14,565 nt of DNA, taken from contig JASBUE010000194.1 in the NCBI GenBank assembly GCA_030148045.1, forward strand, positions 1 through 14,565. Reading direction: 5' to 3'. The notes under the pieces are model-generated. The model made no database searches. It was given only the letters and a program-made list of their open reading frames with translations, and was not told the origin of the DNA. Shown here one piece after another: positions 13,373 to 14,565 of this stretch. How positions within the stretch are numbered: the stretch's first letter is position 1; every line of letters starts with the position of its first letter. This DNA comes from Candidatus Tenderia sp. GTDB lineage: Bacteria; Pseudomonadota; Gammaproteobacteria; Tenderiales; Tenderiaceae. A program made the translations under genes and the position numbers.

Positions 13373-14565
13373 TCACATCACCGGCCAACATGCCGCGCTC
13401 ACCGCTGAGGGCTACCTTATCCCCCGCAGCGGCATGCAGCGATACCCCCGCCCTAGCCGCAAGAGACAGATTCAGCCCCTGCGCCGCCAAGCCCGCGATC
13501 ACGCCGGTCAACACATCCCCCATGCCGCCACTGGCCATGCCGGGATTGCCCCCGCTGCACAGCGCCACCGCCCCCTGCTCATCGCCGATCAGCGTGCCGG
13601 CGCCCTTCAACACGACCGTGCCGGCGTAACGTTGGCTCAACTGCGCCAGGGCGGCAAAGCGATCCTCATGAATGGCCGCACTATCGGTCTGCAACAGCCT
13701 GGCGGCCTCGCCCGGATGGGGCGTCATGACCCAGTCGCCATAGCGACAGGGTTCCTGAGCCAGCAGGTTCAGCCCGTCGGCATCCACCACCAACGGCAGA
13801 TTGGACTGCAGCACCGTTTCGAACAGGGTCACGGCCCAGCCGTCCTGCCCCAGGCCGGGACCGATGGCCACCACGGTGGCACGCTGCAGGAGCTCGCGCA
13901 ATTCGGCGGCGCATGAGATTCCGCGCCACATCAGCTCGGGCCTGGCCGACGCCATGGCGGCCACATGCTCGGGACGGGTCGCCACGCTGGTCAGACCGCT
14001 GCCCACCCGCGCCGCCGCCTCCGCCGCCATGCGCACCGCCCCGGCCATGCCGTGGTTGCCGCCCACCACCAGCGTATGGCCGTACAGGCCCTTGTGGGCG
14101 GTGCGCGGCCGCGGCGGCAGAGATGATCTCAGGCCCGGCCAGTCGACCCGCTCGGCCGCCGCCGGGACCCGGGCCAGCACCGCCGCCGGCACGCCCAGAT
14201 CGTGGTAAGACAGGACACCGCAGTGATCCGGCCCGCTGCCGGTGAGCAACCCCTGCTTCAGGCCGATGAAGCTCACTGTGGCCGCGGCCTTGACGGCCAC
14301 GCCCATGGCCCGGCCGGTATCGGCCTGCAGGCCGGACGGAATGTCCACCGCCAACACCGGCACGGCCGCTGCATTGATGGCGTCGATGGCCTCGGCCCAG
14401 CGTCCTTCCACAGGCCGGTCCAGCCCGGTGCCAAAAACGGCGTCGACGATGACATCGACCTTGCCCAAGGCAGCCGCGTCGAACGCCGCCACCGTCAACC
14501 CGGCGGCCCGTGCCGCCCCCCAGGCGGTCTTGGCATCCCCTTTTAATCGGGCGGGATCGGCCAGG
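13344..14565 (-). CDS. nnr: Bifunctional NAD(P)H-hydrate epimerase / ADP-dependent dehydratase, N-terminus cut by window edge
   Basis: Repairs hydrated NAD(P)H. The NnrE domain epimerises R- and S-NAD(P)HX, and the NnrD domain dehydrates the S form using ADP. About 406 residues are visible. The reading frame stays open through the right edge, with GDAKTAWGAARAAG preceding the first in-window start-like codon (a TTG at 14498), so the true start lies outside and roughly 100 residues are missing. NnrE is recognised by DAVFGTGLDRPVEG and AVDIPSGLQADTG. NnrD is recognised by VVGGNHGMAGAVRMAAEAAARVGSG, VIGPGLG-like AIGPGLG, TPHPGEAARLL and the catalytic GMASGGMGDVLTG. In many Proteobacteria nnr is followed by tsaE and amiB. 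Here it is the last gene on its strand and converges on hpnE. Confidence 0.95.
   Translation of the reverse strand, partial: LADPARLKGDAKTAWGAARAAGLTVAAFDAAALGKVDVIVDAVFGTGLDRPVEGRWAEAIDAINAAAVPVLAVDIPSGLQADTGRAMGVAVKAAATVSFIGLKQGLLTGSGPDHCGVLSYHDLGVPAAVLARVPAAAERVDWPGLRSSLPPRPRTAHKGLYGHTLVVGGNHGMAGAVRMAAEAAARVGSGLTSVATRPEHVAAMASARPELMWRGISCAAELRELLQRATVVAIGPGLGQDGWAVTLFETVLQSNLPLVVDADGLNLLAQEPCRYGDWVMTPHPGEAARLLQTDSAAIHEDRFAALAQLSQRYAGTVVLKGAGTLIGDEQGAVALCSGGNPGMASGGMGDVLTGVIAGLAAQGLNLSLAARAGVSLHAAAGDKVALSGERGMLAGDVINALRALVN

Overview
The window is a GC-rich stretch of chromosome carrying mostly conserved housekeeping genes. The gene order serC, gyrA, mtnA, mtaD, ubiG and a mupP-like phosphatase matches the order I recall from Pseudomonas and other Gammaproteobacteria. 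GyrA aligns with the Escherichia coli protein without gaps through the catalytic tyrosine. I therefore read this as a gammaproteobacterium, perhaps of a sulfur-oxidising or Chromatiales-like lineage. That finer placement is only an inference from the squalene genes and overall style. There are no rRNA or tRNA genes, phage, transposase or CRISPR array.

Layout. From 1 to 4767 the minus strand reads gyrA, then serC, then serA, which is cut by the left edge. These are DNA gyrase A and the first two steps of serine synthesis. From 4768 to 5230 lies a gene-free gap holding the upstream region of gyrA and a cluster of C/G-run palindromic repeats. mtnA (5231-6271, minus) diverges from a small periplasmic OmpA-like gene (6388-6897, plus). 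A second repeat region (6930-7040) follows. Then a plus-strand run begins: mtaD, ubiG, a mupP/gph-type phosphatase, an RmuC-like gene, hpnD and hpnE. At the right edge a partial nnr gene (minus) converges on hpnE and overlaps its end.

How the genes fit together. SerA and SerC make phosphoserine from 3-phosphoglycerate. MtaD and MtnA are two non-consecutive steps of 5'-methylthioadenosine salvage by the deamination route. UbiG carries out both O-methylations of ubiquinone synthesis. The HAD phosphatase probably acts in MurNAc recycling (MupP) or on phosphoglycolate. HpnD and HpnE are the last two enzymes of the HpnCDE squalene route; HpnC is not in the window. Nnr repairs hydrated NAD(P)H.

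No complete new system is evident. The observations most worth checking are residue-level departures in otherwise ordinary genes. The RmuC-like protein has lost the residues expected of its PD-(D/E)XK nuclease site. SerA has Ser where the family's substrate-binding Arg is expected. The OmpA-like protein has Asn at the peptidoglycan-binding Asp position and no visible membrane anchor. Two families of palindromic intergenic repeats and a few candidate regulatory hairpins complete the list.
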